Below are positions 36,299 to 45,053 of a DNA stretch of 64,000 bases, one piece after another. The notes under the pieces were generated by a model, which saw only the letters and a program-made list of their open reading frames with translations, made no database searches and was not told the DNA's origin. The first letter of the stretch is position 1. Each line of letters begins with the position of its first letter. Position numbers and translations under genes: made by a program. The stretch is from Fusobacterium nucleatum_L (GTDB taxonomy: Bacteria; Fusobacteriota; Fusobacteriia; Fusobacteriales; Fusobacteriaceae), in assembly GCF_050231725.1 (NCBI RefSeq), contig NZ_CP077172.1, forward strand, positions 248,001 through 312,000, given 5' to 3'.

Positions 36299-36733
36299 TT
36301 ATTTAGCCATTGCACTTATAAACCATAATTGTTTTACAAAGTATTCAATATGATCTTCCATCATATTAGCAACTAAGAAATCATCTTCTTCATTAGCAAC
36401 TTCTCTTATTTTTCTAGCATCTGCTAACATTAATTCCATATCTTCTTTTATACTAGTTACTACTTCTGGAATTGTGAAATCTTTTGCATCTAATTCTTTA
36501 ACAGTTGCATGTTTTAAGTAATCAGCAACTTTTACTAATGGAAATTCACCTTTCATTTTAAAGCTTTCTGCAACATCATCAAATTTTTCAAAATAATAAT
36601 CGTATAATGATTCTGTATATTCATGTATAGCTTTAAATCTTGCTCCAACTACATTCCAATGTAGATTGTGAGTTTTAGTAATTAAAATTCCTAAGTTTGA
36701 TAAGTATCTGTTTAAATTTTCTTTGTTTTTCAT
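36299..36733 (-). CDS. dps: Dps-family ferritin-like stress protein
   Basis: A 144-residue four-helix protein of the Dps family (usual size 145-165). The ferroxidase residues fit: THNLHWNVVGARFKAIHEYTE supplies the first histidines and FDDVAE the Asp/Glu pair, although the usual arginine after AE is replaced by serine. It should store iron by oxidising it with H2O2 and protect DNA, useful for an anaerobe exposed to oxygen. GGAGG lies 7 bases before the ATG. It has its own promoter 100 bases upstream. There is no basic N-terminal tail, so DNA binding is uncertain. Confidence 0.9.
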   Translation of the reverse strand: MKNKENLNRYLSNLGILITKTHNLHWNVVGARFKAIHEYTESLYDYYFEKFDDVAESFKMKGEFPLVKVADYLKHATVKELDAKDFTIPEVVTSIKEDMELMLADARKIREVANEEDDFLVANMMEDHIEYFVKQLWFISAMAK

Positions 36734-36787
36734 TTTTTTACCTCCATAAATATAGTTATAAAATCAATAAATTAATTAAACCTAATA

Positions 36788-36804
36788 TTAACTTTTTAAG
36801 TTAA
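36788..36804. promoter_or_regulatory. Inverted repeat in the dps leader
   Basis: TTAACTT-TTT-AAGTTAA is a perfect 7-bp inverted repeat about 22-38 bases downstream of the expected dps transcription start. It could be an operator for an oxidative-stress or iron regulator, or a chance AT palindrome. Confidence 0.35.
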
Positions 36805-36832
36805 ATATCATTTTCTTTTTCCTTACACAATA

Positions 36833-36861
36833 ATAATATCATATAGGATAAATTATGTCAA
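36833..36861 (-). promoter_or_regulatory. Promoter of dps
   Basis: On the minus strand TTGACA (36856-36861), 17 bases, then TATTAT (36833-36838) preceded by TGA. Confidence 0.78.
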
Positions 36862-36922
36862 CATTTTTTTGTAATTATTATAAAAGTTTTTAAAAAACCT
36901 TTGTAATTAAATGAATTTATTT

Positions 36923-36961
36923 AAAATAAAAGATAAAGAAAAACTCTTTATCTTTTATTTT
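36923..36961 (-). terminator. Terminator after the YwqK-like gene
   Basis: A perfect 17-bp stem (AAAATAAAAGATAAAGA / TCTTTATCTTTTATTTT) has a 5-base loop; the distal arm itself supplies the T-rich end on the minus strand. Confidence 0.75.
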
Positions 36962-36976
36962 AAAATTTTATTATTC

Positions 36977-37522
36977 TTATATTTCAACTCCATTTTCATA
37001 AGTTGCTTCTTTTAGAAGATTTCCTTCAACATCATATTCTCTATATTTACCTTCTAATTTTCCTTTTCCATTATAAGAACATTCTTTAAATAACTTTTCA
37101 TTTGAATGATATTCTTTATAAGATCCTTCCATATGCCCATCTACAAAATTTACTTCAAGTTTTACTTTTCCATTAGGAAAATATTTTATATTTTTAGAAG
37201 TTGTTCCATCATTTATATAAACAGTTTCTCTTTTTAAAATTCCATTAGGATAAAATTCTTTGTATTCTCCAACTTTTCTTCCATCAATTAAATTATATTC
37301 TGAATTTAATTTTCCATCACTATAAAATGTTTGATACTTTCCATGTAAATTTCCATTTTTATAATTTTTTATAATTTCTATTTCACCATTCATATAGTAA
37401 GATTTATAAACTCCTTCTCTTACTCCATTAATATAATTTCTTTCTTCTTGTACTACACCATTATCGTAAATCTTTACCCATAAACCCTCTTTTTTCCCAT
37501 CTTTGTTATATTGGTTATTCAT
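36977..37522 (-). CDS. MORN-repeat protein, YwqK antitoxin-like
   Basis: A 181-residue protein made almost wholly of MORN_2-type repeats of about 23 residues (patterns such as NGxxxGxYKxYYxNG, KNGNLHGKYQTFYSDGK, DGHMEGSYKEYHSNEK). Such proteins are annotated as YwqK-family antitoxins or as lipid/surface-binding scaffolds. There is no signal peptide, so it is cytoplasmic. AGGAGG is 8 bases before the ATG. No toxin-like gene is adjacent; the neighbours are dps and a glutaredoxin-like gene reading away. I therefore treat the antitoxin label as unproven here. Confidence 0.8.
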   Translation of the reverse strand: MNNQYNKDGKKEGLWVKIYDNGVVQEERNYINGVREGVYKSYYMNGEIEIIKNYKNGNLHGKYQTFYSDGKLNSEYNLIDGRKVGEYKEFYPNGILKRETVYINDGTTSKNIKYFPNGKVKLEVNFVDGHMEGSYKEYHSNEKLFKECSYNGKGKLEGKYREYDVEGNLLKEATYENGVEI

Positions 37523-37712
37523 GATAAGAACCTCCTCATAATTTAGTTATAGACAACATTCCTTGTTAAGAGTATAACTCAAAATTTAGAATAAATAAAG
37601 ATTTTTTTATATTTTTTTTATTTTTTTTCTTTTTTAGGTATTTATGATATAATTTCAAATATTCTATTAATAAAATCTATTAAAATAAGTAACATAATAA
37701 GGAGTGAATTTT

Positions 37713-37964
37713 ATGTCAAAAATGTATGGTTCTTTACTTTGTCCAGATTGCATTGAAGCACAGGAATATTTTAAAAAAATCAATTATAAATATGAATTTA
37801 TAAATATTACAGAGAGTATGGAAAATTTAAAAGAATTTTTATATCTTAGAGATACTAGCAAGGAATTTGATGAAATAAAAGATTTAAAATATATTGGAAT
37901 TCCATGTATTTTAACTGATGATAACAAAATTATTCTTGGTGATGATATTTTAAAAATTAAATAA
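37713..37964 (+). CDS. Glutaredoxin-like protein
   Basis: An 83-residue thioredoxin-fold protein. It has the redox site CPDC at about residues 10-13 (YGSLLCPDCIEA) and the cis-proline segment GIPCILTDD, as in glutaredoxin-related NrdH/YruB-type proteins. AAGGAG at 37699-37704 is 8 bases from ATG 37713; the in-frame GTG at 37704 overlaps it. The second Asp in CPDC is uncommon compared with CPYC or CPWC and would alter redox potential. Monocistronic, divergent from the YwqK-like gene. Confidence 0.82.
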   Translation: MSKMYGSLLCPDCIEAQEYFKKINYKYEFINITESMENLKEFLYLRDTSKEFDEIKDLKYIGIPCILTDDNKIILGDDILKIK

Positions 37965-37970
37965 AATAAA

Positions 37971-38016
37971 AATTGCATTTCCTATTTTAGAAAATAAATT
38001 TGAAATGCAATTTTTT
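37971..38016. terminator. Bidirectional terminator
   Basis: An 11-bp stem AATTGCATTTC / GAAATGCAATT is followed by TTTTTT on the plus strand and by TTTATTTTATTT on the minus strand. Confidence 0.85.
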
Positions 38017-38020
38017 ATTT

Positions 38021-38977
38021 TTAATTTATTTCACATTCAAAATGTTTTAATATAACTTGATAAATTAGATTTGCAACAAGTCTTGAAGTTCTATCATCAT
38101 AATCATATCTTGGACTTATTTCAGCAACTTCTAATGTTAAATTTTTTTTAGTTTTAGCTATAGTATTTAAAAGTCCTATTGCTTGATTTGGCCAAATACC
38201 AAATGTTTGTGGTGCACTCACTCCTGGAGCACAAGTTATATGGAATACATCTGTACAAATAGTCAAATGTATATAATCATTTCTTTCTAATATTGGAGTT
38301 ATATTTAAGTCACTTAATTTTAAAATATCTTCTGCTAAATAATATGTAACACCAAAGCTTTTCGCTCTATCAAATAACCTTTTTGTATTTGAAAATCTTT
38401 GTATTCCTATAACATTATAGTCAAATTTTATACCATCTCTTTTACAATCATTAGCTATTTGATAAAACATTGTTCCAGAATTTGCACCTTTATCATATTC
38501 TCTCATATCAAAATGTGCATCAAAACTTATTATACCAATTTTAGGATCTTTTGAACGAGTCTTTGCATGAGATAAAATTCCGTTATATGTACCATAAGCT
38601 ATATCATGACCTCCACCCATACACACAACAAAATAATCTTTTGATTTCAATTTAGCAACAACCTCTGCCAATTCTTTTTGTGCTTCTTCCAATTTGCCAT
38701 TTAATACATCAATTGGATTTTTTAAATCATAAAATTTTATATTTGTATCAAATATAGGAAAATTAGATAAAGCTGTCTTTAAGTGTTTCCAGCCATCAGC
38801 AGCTCCTAATCTTCCATTATTTCTTCTTATTCCTTCATTTGAGTTATAACTAACAAAACATACTTTTTTTCCAGTATAGTCATCTTCTATTAATTCATCT
38901 AAAGTTTTACTTTGGATAACTTGATGTATTCTCAATATATCGCTATCATATCCATCTATACGACCATTCCAATCCAT
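38021..38977 (-). CDS. hutG: Formimidoylglutamase
   Basis: A 318-residue arginase-family enzyme that hydrolyses N-formimino-glutamate to glutamate and formamide, the last step of one histidine pathway. Manganese ligands are seen in GGGHD and SFDAHFDMR; CAPGVSAPQTFG is a HutG-specific block. In the last metal motif the usual Asp-x-Asp reads Cys241-Thr-Asp243 (TICTDVF), so one ligand differs from the arginase consensus. GAAGG precedes the ATG. It is 24 kb from hutH-hutU and monocistronic with its own promoter. Agmatinase activity is less likely given the APGVSAP block. Confidence 0.88.
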   Translation of the reverse strand: MDWNGRIDGYDSDILRIHQVIQSKTLDELIEDDYTGKKVCFVSYNSNEGIRRNNGRLGAADGWKHLKTALSNFPIFDTNIKFYDLKNPIDVLNGKLEEAQKELAEVVAKLKSKDYFVVCMGGGHDIAYGTYNGILSHAKTRSKDPKIGIISFDAHFDMREYDKGANSGTMFYQIANDCKRDGIKFDYNVIGIQRFSNTKRLFDRAKSFGVTYYLAEDILKLSDLNITPILERNDYIHLTICTDVFHITCAPGVSAPQTFGIWPNQAIGLLNTIAKTKKNLTLEVAEISPRYDYDDRTSRLVANLIYQVILKHFECEIN

Positions 38978-39068
38978 TTTGTACCTTCTTTCTCTAAGTA
39001 TCGTTAATTTTTTTAACTTTTTTCAATTCAAACTGCAAATTCTTAGTTTTTCTATAAAACTTTTGTTC

Positions 39069-39097
39069 ATTATATAATTTTAATTCTATTTTATCAA
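39069..39097 (-). promoter_or_regulatory. Promoter of hutG
   Basis: On the minus strand TTGATA (39092-39097), 17 bases, then TATAAT (39069-39074). The start codon is about 90 bases downstream. Confidence 0.7.
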
Positions 39098-39133
39098 GTT
39101 ATTTTATCCTTTCATTCTATCGAAATAAAAATT

Positions 39134-39167
39134 AGGATATTGTAAACTAAGTCTTTTACAATATCCT
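39134..39167 (-). terminator. Terminator after the desulfidase gene
   Basis: A 13-bp stem AGGATATTGTAAA / TTTACAATATCCT is followed on the minus strand by AATTTTTATTTC. Confidence 0.82.
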
Positions 39168-39187
39168 TCTTTCTTAAAAAGTTTCTA

Positions 39188-40471
39188 TTATTTAGTCATA
39201 ATCCCTAAGATAGTTTCATCAGTACCTTTCATACCACACTGAGCAAGCTTTCCTACATTTTGTATAGTTTCTTCAATATCCGTTCCAACTATACCATCAC
39301 CTGATTTCAAAACATCTTTATTTAAAGCAAGCATAGTTGCATCAAAAGCAGAATAAATTCCTGAAGATATTTTCATAGCACAAGAAGCTTTAGCACCATC
39401 ACAAATAACTCCTGAAAGATTCCCTAAGATATTTGTTATAGCATCACAAACCATCTCATAACTTCCTCCGAGTAAGAATGTAAGAGAAGCTGCAACACCA
39501 GAAGCTGCACAAATAGCTCCACAATAAGCTGAAAGTCTACCAACATTTGTTTTTACATGAATAGTTATAAGATGTGAAACAAATAGCCCTCTTATCAACT
39601 CTTCTTCTGAAAGATTTTTTTCAGCAGCAAATTTTATTATTGGTAAAGAGGCTGTCATACCTTGATTTCCACTTCCACTTGTTGTCATAACAGGTAAGGC
39701 ACAACCACTCATTCTGGCATCACTACCTGCACTTGCATAACTAGCTGCCTTATTTCTTACATCATTTCCATAGATACCTCTTTCAATATTATCAAGTATC
39801 ATTTTCCCAATATTTACTCCATATTTTCCTTTTAATCCTTCGTTTGCTATTGCTGAATTATATTTAATTACTTTTTGGAAAATTGGCTTTATTAAATTAA
39901 TATCTATTGTTTTAGCTAAGTCATAAATAAACTTTACACTTAGAACCTTCCTATCTGTAAGTGATGAATTGAAATCTCCATCATTACATATTTGACTAAG
40001 TATTACTATAGAATTTTTTAAAATCCTAGTTACATTTGTATGAGTATGCTTTATTTCTAAAAGAACATTATCTACTCCATTTGAAATCTCTAACCTTATA
40101 TATAATTTTATATCTCCAGGATAGACATGTGTTTTTATTATTTTTTTATCTAAAAACTTTTTCACTTCTTTTACTTGCTCATCTGTAACATCACTTATAA
40201 CCATAAGTTCTTTTCTATCATCACCTGCTATCATTCCCATTGCAATAGCTGATTCTATACCAACCATACCTTGACTATTTGGAATAGTTACACTTTTTAC
40301 ATTTTTTATTATATTTCCTGATAAAAATACATCTACTTTATTGGGAACAGAACCTAAGATTCTTCTTGCCTTTGCTGCTGCATAAGAGAGTGCTATTGGC
40401 TCAGTACAACCTTCAGCTGCTATAATTTCTTCTTCAAGAATTTTGAGAACTTTTTCAATTTTAGTTTCCAT
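39188..40471 (-). CDS. L-cysteine desulfidase / serine dehydratase-like enzyme (CyuA, UPF0597 family)
   Basis: A 427-residue protein of the UPF0597 family, whose known members are Fe-S dependent L-cysteine desulfidases (archaeal enzyme and E. coli CyuA) related to the alpha chain of iron-sulfur serine dehydratase. Conserved blocks are AAEGCTEPIALSYAAA with Cys near residue 22, SGCALPVMTTSGSGNQG, and ICDGAKASCAMK, which give the cysteines for the cluster. The reaction would make pyruvate, ammonia and sulfide from cysteine, in keeping with the strong H2S production of fusobacteria. AAGGGGG is 6 bases before the ATG. It diverges from a DAACS transporter that could bring in the substrate. Confidence 0.85.
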   Translation of the reverse strand: METKIEKVLKILEEEIIAAEGCTEPIALSYAAAKARRILGSVPNKVDVFLSGNIIKNVKSVTIPNSQGMVGIESAIAMGMIAGDDRKELMVISDVTDEQVKEVKKFLDKKIIKTHVYPGDIKLYIRLEISNGVDNVLLEIKHTHTNVTRILKNSIVILSQICNDGDFNSSLTDRKVLSVKFIYDLAKTIDINLIKPIFQKVIKYNSAIANEGLKGKYGVNIGKMILDNIERGIYGNDVRNKAASYASAGSDARMSGCALPVMTTSGSGNQGMTASLPIIKFAAEKNLSEEELIRGLFVSHLITIHVKTNVGRLSAYCGAICAASGVAASLTFLLGGSYEMVCDAITNILGNLSGVICDGAKASCAMKISSGIYSAFDATMLALNKDVLKSGDGIVGTDIEETIQNVGKLAQCGMKGTDETILGIMTK

Positions 40472-40581
40472 TTTATCCCCCTTATAAATTTTATTTTACA
40501 ATACATTATAAAATAAAATTCTAAAAAAGTATACCCTCTTTTCATAAAATATGTTCATATTATATTAAATGATTTTATACC

Positions 40582-40610
40582 TTGCTTTTCGTTTTATTTA
40601 AGTATATAAT
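40582..40610 (+). promoter_or_regulatory. Candidate promoter of the DAACS transporter
   Basis: TATAAT (40605-40610) with TTGCTT 17 bases upstream (40582-40587). Confidence 0.62.
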
Positions 40611-40658
40611 TAGTAAAAGAATTTTGAATATAATTTTTATAATTTAGGAGGCTCAGTC

Positions 40659-41831
40659 ATGGAGAAAGAAAAGAAAGGGGATACTCTAATAATTAAATTA
40701 ATTCTTGGAGTAATAGCTGGTATAATTATAGGGCTTATTGCAAATGAGCAAGTAATTTCTGTAATTTTACCAATTAAATTTTTTCTAGGAGAATTAATAT
40801 TCTTTGTTGTACCATTTATCATAATTGGATTTATTGCACCTGCAATAACTCAATTAAAAGCAAATGCTAGTAAGATGTTATTAACTATGTTAGGTTTATC
40901 ATATATTTCATCTGTTGGAGCTGCATTTTTTTCTGCAACTGCTGGATATATTTTAATACCAAAATTAAATATTGTTTCTACTGTTGAAGGTTTAAAAGAA
41001 TTGCCAGAAATTTTATTTAAAGTTCAAATTCCACCAGCTATTTCAGTGATGGGAGCTTTGGTGTTAGCATTACTTTTAGGACTTGCTGTTGTGTGGACTA
41101 ACTCAAAAAGAACAGAGGAACTTTTAAGTGAATTTAATAATATTGTGTTAATGATAGTAAATAAAATAATAATTCCTATATTACCAATATTTATAGCTAC
41201 AACATTTGCTGCTCTTGCTTACGAAGGAAGTATCACAAAACAATTACCAGTATTCTTAAAGGTAATTTTGATTGTTCTAGTTGGTCACTATATTTGGATT
41301 GCAATTTTATATACTATTGGTGGTATTGTTTCAGGAAAAAATCCTTGGTCTTTATTAAAACACTATGGACCTGCATACATGACCGCTGTTGGAACAATGT
41401 CATCAGCTGCAACTTTACCAGTTAGCTTAAAATGTGTAAGAAAATCAGGTGTTTTAGATGAAGAAATCACTAACTTTGCTATTCCATTAGGAGCAACTAC
41501 TCACCTATGTGGTTCTGTTTTAACAGAAACATTCTTTGTTATGGTAGTTTCAAAGATACTATATGGAGATGTCCCTCCTTTCGGAACAATGATTTTATTC
41601 ATAATTCTATTAGGAATATTTGCAGTTGGAGCACCAGGAGTACCTGGAGGAACAGTTCTTGCTTCACTAGGACTTATAATTTCTGTTTTAGGTTTCGATG
41701 AAACTGGAACTGCTTTAATGATAACTATATTCGCTTTACAAGATAGCTTTGGAACTGCTTGTAATATTACAGGTGATGGAGCTTTGGCACTTATCCTTAA
41801 TGGAATATTTAAAAAGAAGCAAGCAAATTAA
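40659..41831 (+). CDS. Dicarboxylate/amino acid:cation symporter (DAACS family)
   Basis: A 390-residue inner-membrane symporter with about eight membrane helices and two re-entrant loops. The serine-rich loop reads GTMSSAATLPVSL, and IPLGATTHLCGSV and the C-terminal DSFGTACNITGDGALA match the sodium and substrate sites of the family (PF00375; glutamate, aspartate, serine/threonine or C4-dicarboxylate carriers). AGGAGG is 7 bases before the ATG. Divergent from the CyuA-like enzyme, so serine or cysteine uptake is a reasonable guess, but the exact substrate cannot be read from sequence. Confidence 0.88.
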   Translation: MEKEKKGDTLIIKLILGVIAGIIIGLIANEQVISVILPIKFFLGELIFFVVPFIIIGFIAPAITQLKANASKMLLTMLGLSYISSVGAAFFSATAGYILIPKLNIVSTVEGLKELPEILFKVQIPPAISVMGALVLALLLGLAVVWTNSKRTEELLSEFNNIVLMIVNKIIIPILPIFIATTFAALAYEGSITKQLPVFLKVILIVLVGHYIWIAILYTIGGIVSGKNPWSLLKHYGPAYMTAVGTMSSAATLPVSLKCVRKSGVLDEEITNFAIPLGATTHLCGSVLTETFFVMVVSKILYGDVPPFGTMILFIILLGIFAVGAPGVPGGTVLASLGLIISVLGFDETGTALMITIFALQDSFGTACNITGDGALALILNGIFKKKQAN

Positions 41832-41842
41832 TAAATTCAAAT

Positions 41843-41876
41843 AGGCTATTGCAATATGCAATAGCCTTATTTTTTA
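41843..41876. terminator. Terminator between converging genes
   Basis: A perfect 11-bp stem AGGCTATTGCA / TGCAATAGCCT is followed by TATTTTTT on the plus strand; the minus-strand side is only moderately T-rich. Confidence 0.83.
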
Positions 41877-44800
41877 AATATCAAATTCTAAAAATTTAGT
41901 TCTAATATTATAATTTTGTAATTCTTCAAAATTTTTCTTTAATACTTCTTTATAAGTTTTTAACTGACTTTCATCCTTTCCACCAGTTTTAAAATCTACT
42001 ATATAGATTTCTCCTGTTCCATTACCATTATCTTTTATCATAAGTCTATCTATTCTATATTCTTTCTTTTCTTCATAGTCATATAAAACATATTCAGAGT
42101 AAATATAGTCCCATTTTTTAGAAAAAATCTCTTTATCCTTAGTTAAAAACATTTCAATATTTTCTTTTGAGAAGATTTTATTTAATTTTTCTTCTCCAAA
42201 ATATGAAAGATATTTTTTATAGCATAAAGTTTTAGAAAATTCTACTTCTTCATCAGTTCCATATTTTAAATTTTCAAAAAAATAGTGGACTAAAATTCCT
42301 ATCATTCTTTTTTCTTCTGTTTCAAGTAAAAATTTACTATTATTAACTTCAATATTTTTAATTTCTTCTTCATCTTCATAAATTGAAAATGAAAAATAAG
42401 ATTGAGAATTAAGTAAATCATTTTCTAAATTTTCTTCTATTATATTTTCATTTTCAGTTTTAGAAATTTTTTCATTTAAAGAAATTTTACCCAGTTCACA
42501 AGCAAAAAAATCGTTAATATTACTTTCATTTAAGGGGTTCTCTTCAAAAAGTCTATCTTCATATATAACTATAAGATTATTTTTTGGCCTTGTTAATGCA
42601 ACATAGAAATTATTTATTTCTTCTTCTTTTATTTTTTTATCATAATTTTCTATTCTTTCTTCAAAACAAGTCTTTAAGATAGGTTTGTAACCTTTTTTAC
42701 AAAATAGCGAAAATACTGTTTCATCATATTTATCATTCATTTCAAATAAGAAATCTATATCATCAGTTTTAGATTTTTTACTATTTTTTATAACAAAAGT
42801 TGTTTTAAACTCTAAACCTTTTGATTTATGTATAGTTACTAATTCAACACCCTTTTTTTCAGAGTTTGTATCTGAAAGAGAAAGTTTATTTTCCTTATAA
42901 TCATTTAATAATTCTAAAATTGAAGGATAATAATTTGTTAATAAATAAAAATCATAAATATTTTTTACTTCATTCTCTTTATTGAAATAATCTATAAATT
43001 GGAATTTTTTTATAATTTCAAAAATTAAATCTTGTACAGTAAAATTTTTATAATTCTTTTTCAAAAATACAATTTTTTCTAAAAATCTTATAATTTTTTT
43101 ATTTTCTAAGAAGTTTATAAAATTATTATCTTGAGAAAAATTTATATATGAAAATAATTCTTTTTTATTTTTTAATAAAATCTCAATTTCATCAGTTCCA
43201 AAATTACTTAAAGAAGAAGAAATAAAATTAAATAGTGCTAATTCATTTTCATAAACTAGATATTTTAACAATTCAAAACATTCAAAAATACCAGAATATT
43301 CTGAAATATTCTTTTCATTATTTAAAATATAAGGTATTTTTTCATCTTCTAAAAGATTAGCAATCTCCGAAAGTTCAGCATTAGTTCTTGCTATTATTGC
43401 AACATTGTCATAAGGCTCAAATTTTTTCAATTCTTGTAATAGTACAGTATTGATATTAAGTTCTTTCTTTTGCTCTTCATCTTCTATTTTATCTTGTAAA
43501 TCTTTTATACAGATGGCTTTCACATAACCATCATTTTTTGAATTTACTTCACTTGTAGGAAACTTCCAATCTTCTATTTTTTCAATAGCTTTAAAAAATT
43601 GATTACAATAAGAAACAATATTTCTATCGCTTCTATATGATTTACTTAAACTATCTTCCTTAGCCTCTAAAATTGTTTCAAGATTTTCAAATAGTTTTTT
43701 TTCTCCATCTCTCCAGCCATAGATACTTTGTTTTTCATCTCCAACACAGATTACAGTTTTAACTTTTTTAGTAAATTCATATAAAATTTTCCATTGTAGT
43801 ATACTTGTATCTTGGAACTCATCAATAAAGATAGCTTCAATACTCATATCCAGAGTTTCAAAAAATATATCTGTCAATCCATTTTCATCTCTTAAAGCAT
43901 TATTTTTATTGAATATAGCCATATAAGTATAAATTGCAATATCACTAAAAGTAAATTTTTTATCTCTAATTTTAAAATTATCATAGAGATTATAGATTTC
44001 TGAACTCAATTCAAATATTTTTTCTTCATAAGGAATTAAAACTTCATTAAATATCTCCTTTGATAGAATCTCTCTTAATTCTTCGTGCCTTGTATTTATA
44101 TACTCTTTATGTTCGACATCACTAGCTTTCTTTAATTTATTTCCATTATAGATAAGTCCTGCTGTTCCATCTTTAAATAATAATTTAAAATCTTTAAATA
44201 AAAATTCTTTTTGAGTTTCCTCAGTTTTTCCAATATATTTTTTATAATCATTTTTCAAGACATCATCTAAATCTTTTTTACAATCGTTTTCAATATATGA
44301 AAAAATTTCTCTTAAAATTTCTATACTTGATTTGGTAATGTTAAATTTTTCTTTTTTAGCAAGACTAGAATTATCATTTAAAGATAAAATGTATTTCCAT
44401 CTTGAAGAAATTAATCTTTGAATTATTGAAATATAATTATCTATATTTTTTTCAGAATTTTCAGTAAAAAAATTTTTAAAATCATTAAATAATTTCTCAT
44501 TATTAAAAATATTTTCTAATACTTTTTTATAATATATGGAATTATCTTCTTCATCTAACATAGTATATGATTTTATTTTCATTAAATTTGTAACAATATT
44601 TTTAAAGATAATATTGAAAAAAGCATCTATTGTGTAAATTTTCAATTTTTCTTTATTCTTAATAATTTCTTTATAAACTTTTGAAAGATTTTCCAAAAAA
44701 TTATTATCTATATCTAATTTTGGCTCTATATTTCTAATACTTTCAATAAGATTAAGATAATTATTTCTTTTTTTATTATCTATCAATTTATTATCAGAAA

Positions 44801-45053
44801 TAGCTTCTATTACAGAAAGCTCAGAATTTTTACTTATCTCATATATTTCCATAAATTCAGAAAGTTTATTTAGTATTCCTTCTTTTATTTCAGCAGTTGC
44901 TTTTCTTGTAAAAGTCATAACTAAGATATTTTTATAATCTATTGGCTCTATATCTCCTTTTTTAGATAAGGCAACTATATATTCAAGTGAAAGTCTATAA
45001 GTTTTACCTGTTCCTGCACTAGCTTTTAGAACTAAATTTTTTATTTTATTCAT
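41874..45053 (-). CDS. AddA/RecB-like helicase-nuclease
   Basis: A 1059-residue UvrD-superfamily protein. Helicase motifs run in order: Walker A LKASAGTGKTYRLS, MTFTRKATAEIKE, Walker B IDEFQDTS, VGDEKQSIYGWRDGE, VTIHKSKGLEFK and YVALTRPKNNLIV. A RecB-type PD-(D/E)XK nuclease closes the protein (IVDFKTGG near residue 1030). This is the AddA arrangement for double-strand break repair, slightly shorter than Bacillus AddA (1232). ATG 45053 overlaps the end of the upstream nuclease gene by 8 bases, and AGGTGA lies ahead; the in-frame GTG at 45062 is less likely. It works with the adjacent AddB-like protein. Confidence 0.9.
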   Translation of the reverse strand: MNKIKNLVLKASAGTGKTYRLSLEYIVALSKKGDIEPIDYKNILVMTFTRKATAEIKEGILNKLSEFMEIYEISKNSELSVIEAISDNKLIDNKKRNNYLNLIESIRNIEPKLDIDNNFLENLSKVYKEIIKNKEKLKIYTIDAFFNIIFKNIVTNLMKIKSYTMLDEEDNSIYYKKVLENIFNNEKLFNDFKNFFTENSEKNIDNYISIIQRLISSRWKYILSLNDNSSLAKKEKFNITKSSIEILREIFSYIENDCKKDLDDVLKNDYKKYIGKTEETQKEFLFKDFKLLFKDGTAGLIYNGNKLKKASDVEHKEYINTRHEELREILSKEIFNEVLIPYEEKIFELSSEIYNLYDNFKIRDKKFTFSDIAIYTYMAIFNKNNALRDENGLTDIFFETLDMSIEAIFIDEFQDTSILQWKILYEFTKKVKTVICVGDEKQSIYGWRDGEKKLFENLETILEAKEDSLSKSYRSDRNIVSYCNQFFKAIEKIEDWKFPTSEVNSKNDGYVKAICIKDLQDKIEDEEQKKELNINTVLLQELKKFEPYDNVAIIARTNAELSEIANLLEDEKIPYILNNEKNISEYSGIFECFELLKYLVYENELALFNFISSSLSNFGTDEIEILLKNKKELFSYINFSQDNNFINFLENKKIIRFLEKIVFLKKNYKNFTVQDLIFEIIKKFQFIDYFNKENEVKNIYDFYLLTNYYPSILELLNDYKENKLSLSDTNSEKKGVELVTIHKSKGLEFKTTFVIKNSKKSKTDDIDFLFEMNDKYDETVFSLFCKKGYKPILKTCFEERIENYDKKIKEEEINNFYVALTRPKNNLIVIYEDRLFEENPLNESNINDFFACELGKISLNEKISKTENENIIEENLENDLLNSQSYFSFSIYEDEEEIKNIEVNNSKFLLETEEKRMIGILVHYFFENLKYGTDEEVEFSKTLCYKKYLSYFGEEKLNKIFSKENIEMFLTKDKEIFSKKWDYIYSEYVLYDYEEKKEYRIDRLMIKDNGNGTGEIYIVDFKTGGKDESQLKTYKEVLKKNFEELQNYNIRTKFLEFDI

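Noticed and set aside
36977..37522. A complete toxin-antitoxin module with the YwqK-like gene.
   Set aside because: Neither neighbour (dps, glutaredoxin-like) resembles a toxin, and both are in separate transcription units.
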